Shown here one piece after another: positions 44,546 through 53,315 of a stretch of 64,000 nt of DNA. The notes under the pieces are model-generated. The model was not told where the DNA came from, did not search any database, and saw only the letters and a list, made by a program, of their open reading frames with translations. Position 1 is the first letter of the stretch. The number at the start of each line of letters is the position of its first letter. Source of the DNA: Actinobacteria bacterium OV450 (lineage in GTDB: Bacteria > Actinomycetota > Actinomycetes > Streptomycetales > Streptomycetaceae); contig LJCW01000325.1 in the NCBI GenBank assembly GCA_001298555.1, positions 60,220-124,219 on the forward strand, written 5' to 3'. Position numbers and translations under genes: made by a program.

Positions 44546-45502
44546 TCACGGCGCGAGTACGATGCTCCGTTCCGCGGAGAAGGCCCCCCAGTTGCCGTCG
44601 GGCAGCCGGGCGCGGAGCTTGAGCGTCCACGGCGTGCCGGCCGGCTCGGTCACCGAGAGCCGGTACTCCACCCGGGCGGCCCCGGAGGGGGGCACGGCGC
44701 CGGCGCCGAACTGGATGACGGTGACGGGCTTCGCGTTGACGTGGAGTTCGTACTCGGCGGTCGGCCGGCCGGTGTCGGGGGCCGTCCAGGTCAGGGTGAC
44801 GGCGCCGGGGGAGGCGGTCGCGGAGAACTCGGTGGGCGCGGTGCCCGGGCCCTGCCCCGCGGAGGGCGGGGTGGTCACCTCCACCGCCGGGCCGTCGGGG
44901 GAGGAGTTGTCCGCGCCGTCGCGGGCCCGGACGGTGAAGGCGTAGACGGTGTCCGGCTGGAGGCCGGTCAGGGTGGTGGCGCTCTCGCCGGGGCCGGCCG
45001 TGTGGATCCGGATGCCGCCCTGGTAGACGTCGTACGCGGTGACGCCGGTGTCGTCGCTCGCCGCGGCCCAGGACAGGGTGGCGGCCCGTGGGCCGTCCGC
45101 GCGGCCCGTCGCCCGCGCCGGGGCGGTGGGGGCCTGGTGGTCCTCGGCCTTGGCCCCGGGGGTGGTGGCCGCGGCGGACGCGCTGGGGCCGGAGGTGTTC
45201 CCGGCGGCGTCCCGGGCCCGGACCGTGAAGACGTAGGCGGTCTGCGGGGCGAGGCCCGTGACGTCCACCATCGTCCGGTCGGCGGGCAGTTCGCGCACCA
45301 GCCGTCCCGCTTGGAAGACCTGGTAGTTGGTCACCCCGTCGGCCGGGGCCGCCGCCTGCCACATGACGTGCACGGACGTGGCGCTGCCGGCCTGTGCGGT
45401 GATCCCGGCCGGAGCCGCCGGGGGCCTGGTGTCGGCCGATGAGCAGGCGGTGAGCCCGGCAGCGGTCAGGCAGAGGGCGAGCAGGGGGGCGGTGCGTCGC
45501 AC
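44546..45502 (-). CDS. Fibronectin type III lipoprotein
   Basis: 318 residues from a GTG behind GAGGAAGGCCCCC. The signal has lipobox LTAC (Cys20). Three FN3 domains follow at about 30-115, 125-210 and 220-315 (YQVFQAGRLV, YDVYQGGIRI, YELHVNAKPV; each with TAYVFTVRARDAAGN-like strands). FN3 modules are common in secreted polysaccharide-degrading enzymes, but no catalytic domain is present here. A DasR-like GTCTAGAC site 32 bp upstream suggests aminosugar control (inference). Confidence 0.88.
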   Translation of the reverse strand: MRRTAPLLALCLTAAGLTACSSADTRPPAAPAGITAQAGSATSVHVMWQAAAPADGVTNYQVFQAGRLVRELPADRTMVDVTGLAPQTAYVFTVRARDAAGNTSGPSASAAATTPGAKAEDHQAPTAPARATGRADGPRAATLSWAAASDDTGVTAYDVYQGGIRIHTAGPGESATTLTGLQPDTVYAFTVRARDGADNSSPDGPAVEVTTPPSAGQGPGTAPTEFSATASPGAVTLTWTAPDTGRPTAEYELHVNAKPVTVIQFGAGAVPPSGAARVEYRLSVTEPAGTPWTLKLRARLPDGNWGAFSAERSIVLAP

Positions 45503-45534
45503 GGGGGCCTTCCTCGGCTTCCGCTTCGTCGTAA

Positions 45535-45546
45535 AGGTCTAGACAT
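45535..45546. promoter_or_regulatory. DasR-like site upstream of the FN3 lipoprotein
   Basis: AGGTCTAGACAT (45535-45546) contains the 8-bp palindrome GTCTAGAC and matches TGGTCTAGACCA at 9 of 12 positions. It lies 33 bp before the lipoprotein start. An AT-rich TATAT follows on the + strand. Confidence 0.45.
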
Positions 45547-46031
45547 ATATGGCACGGGTGCGGGCGGCGCGGCAAGGCCCGTGCACCACGGGCTCTCACG
45601 TCCGGCCGATGGGAGGCGCGAGGGGCGGGCGCCGCGTCGGCCGCGCGTGTCGGTCCCGGCCGGATCCGCTTCCCCGGCGCCCCGCGAGGCCGGCGACGGA
45701 CGGCTGCAACGCGCCTGCCCGGCCCGCACCCCGGTGCCGCGCCCTGCGCAGGCCGGTTTGCGACGAGATGACCGCGGCGCCGGACTCCTCGACCACTGCC
45801 GCCCTGGTGGGCGTGGCCGAGGAGTGCCGCGCCGACAACCGGCCCGGCTCCCCGCCGTCGGCCAGGATCCACCACCGCCTGCCCGCCGGCGCGACCGTAC
45901 GACCCACCGGGACGAGACCGTCAAGTACTGATCGCCCGTCACGGACGGTCAACACCCGTACGGCGGACACGCGTTTCGCCCGAAGGCACCCCCTCCTGCG
46001 CCAGGATGGGCGCCGCTCTCAGGAGGTAACG
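45547..46031. other. Intergenic region without a convincing gene
   Basis: This 485-bp gap lies between the FN3 lipoprotein and the small membrane protein at 46032. It has open frames on both strands, the best being 45596-45970 minus (124 codons, GTG start, high GC3). That frame has no good ribosome site and its product is Arg/Gly-rich in the second half. I recognise no domain. It may be spacer or a decayed gene. Confidence 0.5.
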
Positions 46032-46226
46032 ATGGTGATCTCGCTCTCCCTGGTCGTGCTGCTCCTCGTCCTCGTGTCGATCTTCGTGCGCAGCGGCGGC
46101 CTCAAGTTCTCCCACGCCCTCGTCTGCGTACTGCTCGGCTTCTACCTCGCGAGCAGCAGCATGGCGGCGACCATCCACGACGGGCTGTCGGCCACGGCCG
46201 AAGTCGTCTCGGCGCTGCGCCCGTAG
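46032..46226 (+). CDS. Small one- or two-helix membrane protein
   Basis: 64 residues behind a perfect AGGAGGTAACG. Residues 1-20 are a helix (MVISLSLVVLLLVLVSIFV), then RSGGLKFSHALVCVLLGFY and an amphipathic tail DGLSATAEVVSALRP. This matches a family of tiny membrane proteins seen repeatedly in Streptomyces, sometimes linked to integrative elements. Function unknown. Confidence 0.78.
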   Translation: MVISLSLVVLLLVLVSIFVRSGGLKFSHALVCVLLGFYLASSSMAATIHDGLSATAEVVSALRP

Positions 46227-46377
46227 GCGGCCGGGAGGTCCGCGTCGACCGACTGTTGCGCCTTCATGAATCATCCCGCTCCCCCATGGACTCCTCCGGC
46301 CGTGCGATCTAGCGTCTGGCGGCGGCGCGATGTCATACGCACTGTCAATAAAACTGAAGAGAACGGAGGAACTCCGG

Positions 46378-47946
46378 ATGTTCCGAAGAGCGCTGAACTG
46401 CGCCGTGGTCCCCGCCCTCATCGTCTTCACCGCGATGTACGGGATCTCCCCGGCCCAGGCCGAGTCGATACCCCAGGCCCCCGGCCACCGCCTGGTCGGA
46501 CACTACGACGGCGCCCCCGCGGCCCCCGCCCCGCTGCCCGGCGAAGCCCCGCCCCAGCACCCCTTCCTCGCGCCCAACGGCCGCAGCGGCATGCACTCCG
46601 ACGCCGGGGGCAGCGCCACCTCGCCGTGGTCCGGGCCGCTCGGCCGGAACCCGCAGGTGACCAGCGAGAAGATCGCGGCCCTGGGCGGCGAATGCGCCAC
46701 CGCCACCTTCGACGCCGGCGGCCGGCTGGTCACCGTCTGCGGCACCTTCACCGGCTTCAAGGTCAAGCTCCTGGACCCCCGTACGCTGGCCACGCTCGCG
46801 GAACACCAGCTCCCGCAGCGTTCCTCGACGGTCGAGGCGATCACCTCGCTCGACTTCTCGAAGATCTTCAAGGACACCTCGGGCGGCGCCTACTTCTACC
46901 TGGACGACCGGGACCGGGCGGTCCTCGCCGACTCGCGCCAGCACATCCTGCGCCTCTCGCACGCCCAGCGCCCGGACGGGAGCTGGACGTTCACGGTGGA
47001 CGACGACTGGGACCTCACCGGCCAGGTCCCGCACGACTGCGTCACCTGGACCAACCTGCGGCCCAGCGGCACCTGCGACCCCGTGACCTCCGTGATGCCC
47101 GACTGGGACGGCCGCATCTGGTGGGTCACCCGCCAGGGCCGCGTGGGCATCGTGGACCCGCAGACCGCCCGGATCCACTCGGTCCGGCTCCCGGGCGAGG
47201 AGATCCAGAACTCCTTCTCGGTCGCGCGGGACGGTGTGTCGATCGTCTCCGACCACGCCCTCTACAGCTTCCGCGCCGCCGCCGACGGCACCCCCGAAGT
47301 ACAGTGGCGGCAGACCTACGACCGCGGTACGGGAACCAAACCCGGCTCCGTGAACCAGGGTTCGGGCACCACCCCGGACCTCTTCGGCGACGGCTACGTC
47401 GCCATCACCGACAACGCCGACGACCGGATGAACGTCCTCGTCTACCGGCGGGGCACGGACGTCCCGGCCGACCGGCGGCTGGTCTGCACGGTGCCCGTGT
47501 TCGGCAGCGGCGCCTCGACCACCGACAACTCCCTCATCACCTGGGGCAACAGCATCGTCGTCGAGAACAACTACGGCTACGAGAACCTCACCAGCCTGCT
47601 GCTCGGCAAGTCGGTCGTCGGCGGGGTCAGCCGGATCGACGTGCGCGCCGACGGCAGCGGCTGCGACACGGTGTGGCAGAGCGCGATCCGCTCGCCGTCC
47701 GTCGTCCCCAAGCTCTCCACCGGGAACGGGCTGCTCTACTTCTACGAGAAGGAGCCCAACGCCTGGGGGATCGACGCCTGGTACCTCACGGCGGTGGACT
47801 TCCGCACCGGTGAGCGCCGCTGGCGGCAGCTGACGGGCACCGGCCCGCTGTACGACAACAACTGGGCGCCGATCACCCTCGGCCCCGACGGTACGGCGTA
47901 CGTGGGCGTCTTCAACGGCATCGTCGCGGTGCGCGACGGCGGCTGA
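46378..47946 (+). CDS. Secreted beta-propeller-like protein
   Basis: 522 residues from the ATG behind AACGGAGGAACTCCGG. The signal peptide is cleaved near SPAQAES. The mature part has repeated WGNS/DWDG/DGTAY-type turns and beta segments (VTVCGTFTGFKVKLLDP, VMPDWDGRIWWVTRQGRVGI, WAPITLGPDGTAYVGVFNGI), as in PQQ- or NHL-like propellers. No catalytic motif is evident. It is monocistronic and ends at a strong hairpin. Confidence 0.8.
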   Translation: MFRRALNCAVVPALIVFTAMYGISPAQAESIPQAPGHRLVGHYDGAPAAPAPLPGEAPPQHPFLAPNGRSGMHSDAGGSATSPWSGPLGRNPQVTSEKIAALGGECATATFDAGGRLVTVCGTFTGFKVKLLDPRTLATLAEHQLPQRSSTVEAITSLDFSKIFKDTSGGAYFYLDDRDRAVLADSRQHILRLSHAQRPDGSWTFTVDDDWDLTGQVPHDCVTWTNLRPSGTCDPVTSVMPDWDGRIWWVTRQGRVGIVDPQTARIHSVRLPGEEIQNSFSVARDGVSIVSDHALYSFRAAADGTPEVQWRQTYDRGTGTKPGSVNQGSGTTPDLFGDGYVAITDNADDRMNVLVYRRGTDVPADRRLVCTVPVFGSGASTTDNSLITWGNSIVVENNYGYENLTSLLLGKSVVGGVSRIDVRADGSGCDTVWQSAIRSPSVVPKLSTGNGLLYFYEKEPNAWGIDAWYLTAVDFRTGERRWRQLTGTGPLYDNNWAPITLGPDGTAYVGVFNGIVAVRDGG

Positions 47947-47961
47947 CGCGCCGAACGACCT

Positions 47962-47988
47962 CCGCGGGGCCGATGGCCGGCCCCGCGG
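47962..47988. terminator. Terminator hairpin after the propeller gene
   Basis: CCGCGGGGCC (47962-47971) pairs with GGCCCCGCGG (47979-47988), loop 7 nt. It lies between convergent genes and may serve both. Confidence 0.85.
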
Positions 47989-47990
47989 GG

Positions 47991-48788
47991 TCATCCCCGG
48001 TGCGGACCGGCCCGTTCGACCCGTTCGGCCTGTTCAACCCGTGTGGCCTGTTCAACCCCTGTGGCCTGTTCGGCCTGGTCGGCGTGCTCAGCCCGTTCAG
48101 CCCGCTCGGGCCGCCACAGCGGGTGCTCGCGCTCCGCCCAGGCCCGGCCGACGGAGCCCGTGCGCAGCCCGCGGCGCGCCTCCGGGTCGGCCAGGGCCTT
48201 GCCGATGTGCGCGGCGAGCACGAGACCGACGGCGAGCGCCAGCCAGTCGTGGACGAAGACGGCGGCCGTGCGCTGTACGAGGGGGACCAGGCCGGTCCAC
48301 CACATGAGTGCGCCGGTGCCCGTCATCACCAGCACCGCCCCCGCCAGCCAGCCCGCGTACACCTTCTGCCCGGCGTTGAACTTCCCGGCGGGCCGCGCGG
48401 TGACCCGGTCGCGCCGCAGGGCGGCCCGCAGCCAGACCCGGTCGTGCGGCCCGAAGCGGCCCAGGCGCCGCAGGTCGGCGCGGAACGCCCGCGAGGCGAG
48501 CCCCAGCAGGAACGGCACACCGAGCAGCAGCCCGGACCAGACGTGCACGGTGACGACCAGGTGCCGACGGCCGACGAGTTCGGCGAGCGCGGGCAGGTAC
48601 AGGCAGGCCGCCGAGGCGACGCACAGGCCCATCAGCGCGGCGGTGGCCCGGTGGATCCACCGCTCGGCACGGCTGAACCGGCGAAGGCGCCCGGGACGCT
48701 GCGGTGCGGCCCCGGGAGGTGCGGTCTCGAACGGCGCCGCCCCGGAAGGTGCGGGTCCGGGCGGCGCGGGCTCAGACGGTCGGGGCAT
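47991..48788 (-). CDS. Cytochrome b561-like membrane subunit partner of Moco oxidoreductase
   Basis: 265 residues from the ATG at 48786-48788. Four helices carry histidines (RWIHRATAALMG, VVTVHVWSGLLLG, LMWWTGLVPL, VFVHDWLALAVGLVLAAHIG), as in b-type cytochromes. It overlaps the Moco subunit gene by 17 nt, so they form a redox pair like MsrPQ or related sulfite-oxidase/heme systems. The N-terminus is Pro/Ala-rich. The C-terminal 45 residues are repetitive (RAERAEHADQAEQATG and VEQATRVEQAERVERAG), probably coiled coil. Confidence 0.8.
   Translation of the reverse strand: MPRPSEPAPPGPAPSGAAPFETAPPGAAPQRPGRLRRFSRAERWIHRATAALMGLCVASAACLYLPALAELVGRRHLVVTVHVWSGLLLGVPFLLGLASRAFRADLRRLGRFGPHDRVWLRAALRRDRVTARPAGKFNAGQKVYAGWLAGAVLVMTGTGALMWWTGLVPLVQRTAAVFVHDWLALAVGLVLAAHIGKALADPEARRGLRTGSVGRAWAEREHPLWRPERAERAEHADQAEQATGVEQATRVEQAERVERAGPHRG
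48011..48082. repeat. 18-bp tandem repeats coding for the Glu/Arg/Ala tail
   Basis: CCTGTTCAACCCGTGTGG (48029-48046) is followed by a copy with one change (48047-48064), then more degenerate CCTGTTCGGCC units. They encode the VEQATR/VEQAER hexapeptide repeat. Length changes of 18 bp would keep frame. Confidence 0.8.
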
Positions 48789-49533
48789 CGTCGCGTCCGT
48801 TCGACCGGCCGACCCAGGCGTCGACGTCGTAGCCGAGGCGCTCCCAGTAGCCGGGTTCCACGTCACGGGTGAGGGTGATGCCGGAGAGCCACTTCGCCGA
48901 TTTGTAGAAGTACATGGGGGCGACGAACAGCCGGACGGGACCGCCGTGGGAGTGGCCCAGCGGCTTGTCCTGCATGCGCAGCGCCACCATGACGTCGTCC
49001 CGGCGGGCCTGGGGGAGGGTCAGGCTCTCGGTGTACGTGCCGTCGAAACAGCTGAAGCGCACGGCCCGCGCCTGCGGCCGCACTCCCGCGGCGTCGAGCA
49101 GCCGCGCCAGCGGCACTCCCTCGAAGGGGGTGCCGGGAACCCGCCAGCCGGTGACGCACTGGACGTCCCGCACCACCCGGGTCTGCGGAAGCCGCTGGAG
49201 CGCGTCGAGGGTGTACGTCGTCGGGCGTTCCACCAGGCCGTCCACGGTGAGCCGGTAGTTCTCGGGGCCGCGCTCGGGAACGGAGGAGGCCACCGAGTAG
49301 TAGCGGAACCCGCCGCCGTTCGGCAGCAGGCCGGTGAGGCCGGTGGGGTCCTTGTCGGCGGCGGCGCCGAGGAACGACTCGAAGCCGCCCTGCAGGTACG
49401 GGGCGGCGACCAGCGCGGCGGCGCCGAGCCCGGCCATACCGAGGACGAGACGGCGTCCGATCGGTGTGCCGTGGCCGTCGGGGTCGAGGTCGGGGTCGGG
49501 TTGCCGGGGAGGGGGTGCGGGTGCGGGGCTCAC
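48772..49533 (-). CDS. Molybdopterin-dependent oxidoreductase (sulfite oxidase/MsrP-like)
   Basis: 253 residues from a GTG at 49531-49533 (a start at 49566 would add 11). An N-terminal hydrophobic anchor GRRLVLGMAGLGAAALVAAP has Arg-Arg before it but no exact twin-arginine motif. The Moco domain has RDVQCVTGWRVPGTPFEGV with the molybdenum-ligating Cys, and YTESLTLPQA. It probably reduces or oxidises a sulfur compound at the membrane, passing electrons through the cytochrome b subunit encoded downstream. Substrate unknown. Confidence 0.88.
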   Translation of the reverse strand: MSPAPAPPPRQPDPDLDPDGHGTPIGRRLVLGMAGLGAAALVAAPYLQGGFESFLGAAADKDPTGLTGLLPNGGGFRYYSVASSVPERGPENYRLTVDGLVERPTTYTLDALQRLPQTRVVRDVQCVTGWRVPGTPFEGVPLARLLDAAGVRPQARAVRFSCFDGTYTESLTLPQARRDDVMVALRMQDKPLGHSHGGPVRLFVAPMYFYKSAKWLSGITLTRDVEPGYWERLGYDVDAWVGRSNGRDDAPTV

Positions 49534-49703
49534 GGGCCGATTCGACCACCGCCGGCGCTCCCGCACCAGGCCCGGCGGCCCTCCGTCAGACTTCCGTCAC
49601 ACCTCGTCCTGCGGGCAGGGGTGGCCGTCGGGGGTGCCCGGTAGGGTGCCGGTTGATCAAATCTGTTCATCGGACAGTCACCCAAGGAAGCGGCAACCAC
49701 GGT

Positions 49704-50939
49704 ATGAGCGCGTCGAGAGCCATCGGACACCCCGCGCCGGGGGCCGGGGCGGGGGGTGGCGCCCGCCTGGCCGCCCTGGACGGCGTCCGGATCGTCGCCG
49801 CACTGTCCGTCCTCTGCTACCACTACCTGGCGCTCGACAGCGGCTGGGGAGAACCGGCCGCCTCCGTCTTCCCCGTCGCGAGCGCCTGCGCCGCCTACGG
49901 CTGGCTGGGCGTCGAGATCTTCTTCGTCGTCAGCGGGTTCGTCATCTGCATGAGTGCCTGGGACCGCGGGGTGGGCGAGTTCGCCGCCTCCCGCATCGCG
50001 CGTCTCTTCCCCGCCTACTGGGCGGCCGTCCTGTTCACGGCCGGCGTCCTGTTCGCCTGGCCGGAGGTGCGCGGCGTCAAGGCGTTCAGCGACGTGGTGG
50101 TGAACCTGTCGATGCTCCAGGGCGGCATGAAGGTGCCGCACATCGACGACGCGTACTGGACCCTCTTCGTCGAGCTGAAGTTCTACGCCCTGTTCGCACT
50201 GGTCGTCGTGCGCGGCCTCACCTACCGCAACTGCGTGGTCTTCTGCACGGTGTGGACCGTGGCCGGCGTGGTGGCGCCCACCGCCGACAGCGGAGTGCTG
50301 TCCTTCTTCGCGATCCCGACGTTCTCGCCGTACTTCATCGCGGGGATCGCCTTCCACCTCATGCGCCGCTTCGGGCCCAATGCCGTCCTGTGGGGCATCG
50401 CCGGCCTCCAGTTCGTCCTCGCGCAGAGCTACGTCCAGAGCCGGATGATCAGCAACCTGGGGCGCGGCGTCGCCGCGCACACGCCGGTCTGGCCGGCCCA
50501 CGTCGTCATCGCCTGCGGGTTCCTCGTCATGGCGGGGATCGCCCTCGGCGCCTTCGACCGGGTGCGGTGGCGCTGGCTGGGGCACGCGGGAGCGGTCACC
50601 TACCCGCTGTACCTGATCCACATGATGGCCGGGCTGACGTTCATCCACCACTTCCGCCACGACGTGCGGCCCGTCCCCCTCGTCCTGGGCGTGACCGCGG
50701 TCATGGTGGTGCTCGCCTGGGTCGTCCACCGGCTGATAGAGCGTCCCCTGGGCCGCCGGCTGCGCACCGGCCTGCGGCGCGCCGTGCACGACATCCGCCG
50801 GGTGTCCGCGCAGCCCGTACCGGTCCCGGCGGTCCCGGCCCAGGCGGCGGCGCCCGGGGCGGAACGCATCGTCACGTGGGCGGGCACGGGTGGCGGGCTC
50901 GCAGAGGACACCCGCCGTCATCCGTGGGGCCGGCGGTGA
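49704..50939 (+). CDS. Acyltransferase family 3 membrane protein
   Basis: 411 residues. About ten helices; the opening RLAALDGVRIVAALSVLCYHY holds the catalytic His, and GWLGVEIFFVVSGFVICMS and RIARLFPAYWAAVLF are family motifs (OafA/NodX). It O-acylates a cell-surface glycan, lipid or secreted antibiotic; the acceptor is unknown. The C-terminus is a hydrophilic Ala/Pro-rich tail. It ends before a strong palindrome and the convergent 2OG oxygenase gene. Confidence 0.9.
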   Translation: MSASRAIGHPAPGAGAGGGARLAALDGVRIVAALSVLCYHYLALDSGWGEPAASVFPVASACAAYGWLGVEIFFVVSGFVICMSAWDRGVGEFAASRIARLFPAYWAAVLFTAGVLFAWPEVRGVKAFSDVVVNLSMLQGGMKVPHIDDAYWTLFVELKFYALFALVVVRGLTYRNCVVFCTVWTVAGVVAPTADSGVLSFFAIPTFSPYFIAGIAFHLMRRFGPNAVLWGIAGLQFVLAQSYVQSRMISNLGRGVAAHTPVWPAHVVIACGFLVMAGIALGAFDRVRWRWLGHAGAVTYPLYLIHMMAGLTFIHHFRHDVRPVPLVLGVTAVMVVLAWVVHRLIERPLGRRLRTGLRRAVHDIRRVSAQPVPVPAVPAQAAAPGAERIVTWAGTGGGLAEDTRRHPWGRR

Positions 50940-50943
50940 GGGT

Positions 50944-50959
50944 GCCCCCGGCCGGGGGC
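50944..50959. terminator. Palindromic hairpin between convergent genes
   Basis: A perfect 16-bp palindrome GCCCCCGGCCGGGGGC lies 4 bp after the acyltransferase stop and 53 bp before the convergent stop. It is likely a terminator for the acyltransferase. Confidence 0.65.
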
Positions 50960-51012
50960 GTTCGCACCGTCCGGTTCGTGGTGCACGGACGACGGCACCA
51001 CGCGTCGCCGTG

Positions 51013-51681
51013 CTACGCCTTCCAGAAGAAGACGGCCGTCATCCGCTTCTCCTCCAGGGTCTTGCCCCAGTAGCCGGTGGCGCTGTGTATCAGGTTCGCG
51101 GAATAGAGCAGCAGCCGGTTGGCACGGTGGGGGACCCGTACGTCCTCGGTGAAGGAATCCGGGGAAACGAAACGGGTGCCGAGCGCGTCGACCAGGTTGT
51201 TGTGCGGCGCGATCACCTGGTTGCCGCCCAGGGCGCCGCCGGGCAGGCTCTGGCGGTAGAAGCTGGTCCCGCAGTCCTTCGGCACGTCCGGATTGAGGTA
51301 GAGCACGGCGGCGTAGCGGCACAGGTTCCGCGAGTCGGTGTGCGGACGGGGCTCGGATTCGCCCTCGCCGACGACCTGGACACAGTTGTGGTTGAACGTG
51401 CCGCCGCCCGCCGGCCGTTCGGCCCAGATCTTCGGGGCGCCGGTCGACTTGCGCACCAGCCGTTCCACCAGCGCCAGTTCAGCGGGCTCCAGACCCGGCA
51501 TGGCGCGCAGCCCCGGCCAGCTCTCGGGCTTGTGCGGATATCCCTCGGTCCAGTCGTCCTTGGCCAGGCAGCGCTCGCGTACGGCGGCCGGGTCCGGCAG
51601 TACGTCGTCCAGCACCCAGTAGTCGCGCCCGCGGGTCGGCTTGCGGTACGGGAGGACCGGGAGGGGAGGGGGTAGGGGCAT
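51013..51681 (-). CDS. 2OG-Fe(II) oxygenase-like protein (DUF6445 type)
   Basis: 222 residues from the ATG at 51679-51681. The facial triad HxD is in PRPHTDSRN, and the distal His is in LLYSANLIHSATGYWG. FNHNCVQVVG and the double-stranded beta-helix strands fit. DUF6445 enzymes are iron- and 2-oxoglutarate-type oxygenases of unknown substrate. Monocistronic, convergent with the acyltransferase. Confidence 0.82.
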   Translation of the reverse strand: MPLPPPLPVLPYRKPTRGRDYWVLDDVLPDPAAVRERCLAKDDWTEGYPHKPESWPGLRAMPGLEPAELALVERLVRKSTGAPKIWAERPAGGGTFNHNCVQVVGEGESEPRPHTDSRNLCRYAAVLYLNPDVPKDCGTSFYRQSLPGGALGGNQVIAPHNNLVDALGTRFVSPDSFTEDVRVPHRANRLLLYSANLIHSATGYWGKTLEEKRMTAVFFWKA

Positions 51682-51829
51682 GGGACGGACCGTAGTCACC
51701 GGGTCCGGGCGGCTCGCTCCACGGGGAGTCAACGTTCCGTCAATTGTTCGCCATGGGTGGGGGATCACGCAGACACGCCTGCGGGCGCGGGCGCCCGCCG
51801 CCGGGCGGACCGGGTGGTTCACTGGCGGC

Positions 51830-52489
51830 ATGCCGCTCGAAAACTACGGAGTGCTGTCCGGAACCCTGCACCGCCACTTCCGCGACCGGCCCGACGACCA
51901 GGGCCGCTGGTTCCACGTCCACCTGGAAGTCGACGCGCCCGCCGGCCGGTACGCATGCGCCGTCGACGTGGACAGCAAGCAGTCCACGACCGGCGTCCAG
52001 TGGAAGGTCCTCACCCTGCACGCCTCGGTGCTCGACCCCGTCGCCTCGCCGGCCCCCGGCTACCACGACCTCGCCCGCACCTCCGGATCGGGCGCGCTCG
52101 ACTACCTCCGGCACCCCGCGCTCGCGGACCGCCCCGGCTGTCTGCTGGGCGGCCACCCGCCGCAGTGGGTCCAGCGGATCCTGGACCGGCTGAACCCGCC
52201 CCGGCCCTGGACGACGGGCTCCTACCTGGAAGCCTCCCAGGCCCTGGAGCCGATCCTCGTCGTGGGCCGGCAGGTCCTGGTCTTCGGCGAGCCGTTCGAC
52301 GAGGGGCTCGGCATGCACGACATCCACCAGAACCAGGGCGACCCCTACGGCAGCCAGTGGTGGCCGGACAACGGCATCTGGCAGGACGGGGCCACGATGA
52401 CGCGCCGCCCCGACGGCCTCTTCGACGTCTTCATCTCCAGGTTCTCCACCCAGAGGGAACCCACCGACGCCGACGGCCATCCGCTGTGA
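51830..52489 (+). CDS. DUF2278 family protein
   Basis: 219 residues from the ATG at 51830. MPLENYGVLSGTLHRHFRD, WFHVHLEVDA, IHQNQGDP and GIWQDGATM match the DUF2278 pattern, a family of uncharacterised proteins with several conserved His and Asp (for example GMHDIHQNQG). No signal peptide. Function unknown. It is divergent from the oxygenase gene; a 20-bp repeat follows downstream. Confidence 0.85.
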   Translation: MPLENYGVLSGTLHRHFRDRPDDQGRWFHVHLEVDAPAGRYACAVDVDSKQSTTGVQWKVLTLHASVLDPVASPAPGYHDLARTSGSGALDYLRHPALADRPGCLLGGHPPQWVQRILDRLNPPRPWTTGSYLEASQALEPILVVGRQVLVFGEPFDEGLGMHDIHQNQGDPYGSQWWPDNGIWQDGATMTRRPDGLFDVFISRFSTQREPTDADGHPL

Positions 52490-52546
52490 CGTACGTCCGT
52501 CGGGTGCCTGACGGGCCGCGTGACAGGCGCCGCCGACAGCCAGGAC

Positions 52547-52586
52547 GAAACCGGCGAGGACGCTGGGAAACCGGCGAGGACGCTGG
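52547..52586. repeat. Perfect 20-bp tandem duplication
   Basis: GAAACCGGCGAGGACGCTGG occurs at 52547-52566 and again at 52567-52586. It lies in the 250-bp gap between DUF2278 and the small membrane protein, with no gene. Confidence 0.95.
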
Positions 52587-52739
52587 GGATACGGGCCGAC
52601 GGACGCATGCGGATGCACCTTCTCTCCCGGTCGGTCACGCGGCCCGCAGGTCCGCCGGACCACGGGCGGGGGCCGCGCGGTGCGGGCGCCCCCCGGGGAA
52701 CGGCCGACTCGACGCACCGGTCACCCCGCCCTTTCGACG

Positions 52740-53138
52740 CTAGAACACCGGGCGGCGGGCCGCCACCGCCGCGCAGACCGCCGCGAGCGGCAGCTCCGCG
52801 CACACCGCAAGGGCCACGGCCGTCGCCCGGGCGCCGCCGCCGGACGCGGTCGTCACGTCGAACCAGGCGTCCACCACCAGCAGCGCCGCCGTCGCCGCGG
52901 CCAGGGGCGCAGCACGCGGGTCGCGGCGCCCGAGCAGGATCCCCGTCCCGGTCAGTCCGGCGGCCAGCAGGGCGTCCAGCCCGATCCAGGCGGTGGCCCA
53001 GTTCGAGACCTCCGCGCTCTGCGGCAGCGTCCTCGACAGCACCACCATCCAGGGCAGCAGGGCCACCCCGGCGCCGGTGAGCAGCGTGGCCGGACGGGGC
53101 ATGCGGCGCGGCCGGCAGTGCGGGGCGACGAGAGTCAT
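52740..53138 (-). CDS. Small four-helix membrane protein
   Basis: 132 residues from the ATG at 53136-53138. Four hydrophobic segments (ATLLTGAGVALLPWMVVLS, ATAWIGLDALLAAGLTGTGILL, APLAAATAALLVVDAWFDV, VALAVCAELPLAAVCAAVAA) with a DAWFDVTTA motif. It resembles unnamed Streptomyces integral membrane proteins. Divergent from the histidine kinase, so it may be part of the same response (inference). Confidence 0.75.
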   Translation of the reverse strand: MTLVAPHCRPRRMPRPATLLTGAGVALLPWMVVLSRTLPQSAEVSNWATAWIGLDALLAAGLTGTGILLGRRDPRAAPLAAATAALLVVDAWFDVTTASGGGARATAVALAVCAELPLAAVCAAVAARRPVF

Positions 53139-53240
53139 GGCGGTGGATCTCCTTCCGGTGCCGGCGGTCCGTCCCCCGGTACGACGACCACTCTGGTCGC
53201 GCTGCGGACCGGAATCAGTAGCGGCACTGTCCGAACCGGG

Positions 53241-53261
53241 GGTGGTGCTGGCTACACCACC
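53241..53261. promoter_or_regulatory. Inverted repeat upstream of the second kinase operon
   Basis: GGTGGTG (53241-53247) and CACCACC (53255-53261) form a perfect 7-bp inverted repeat about 55 bp before the kinase start, in the divergent gap with the membrane protein. Confidence 0.4.
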
Positions 53262-53315
53262 GGGCGGGCACCAGCGTGGTGGAGCGCCCCCGAACCGTGC
53301 GATTACCGTACGGAC

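Noticed and set aside
42509..45442. A 977-codon open frame on the plus strand
   Set aside because: It is antisense to the NB-ARC regulator and FN3 lipoprotein, both of which show clear domains. High GC creates such frames.
45596..45970. A 124-codon GTG frame on the minus strand
   Set aside because: No ribosome site, no recognisable domain and competing frames on the other strand. Kept only as a possibility in the intergenic note.
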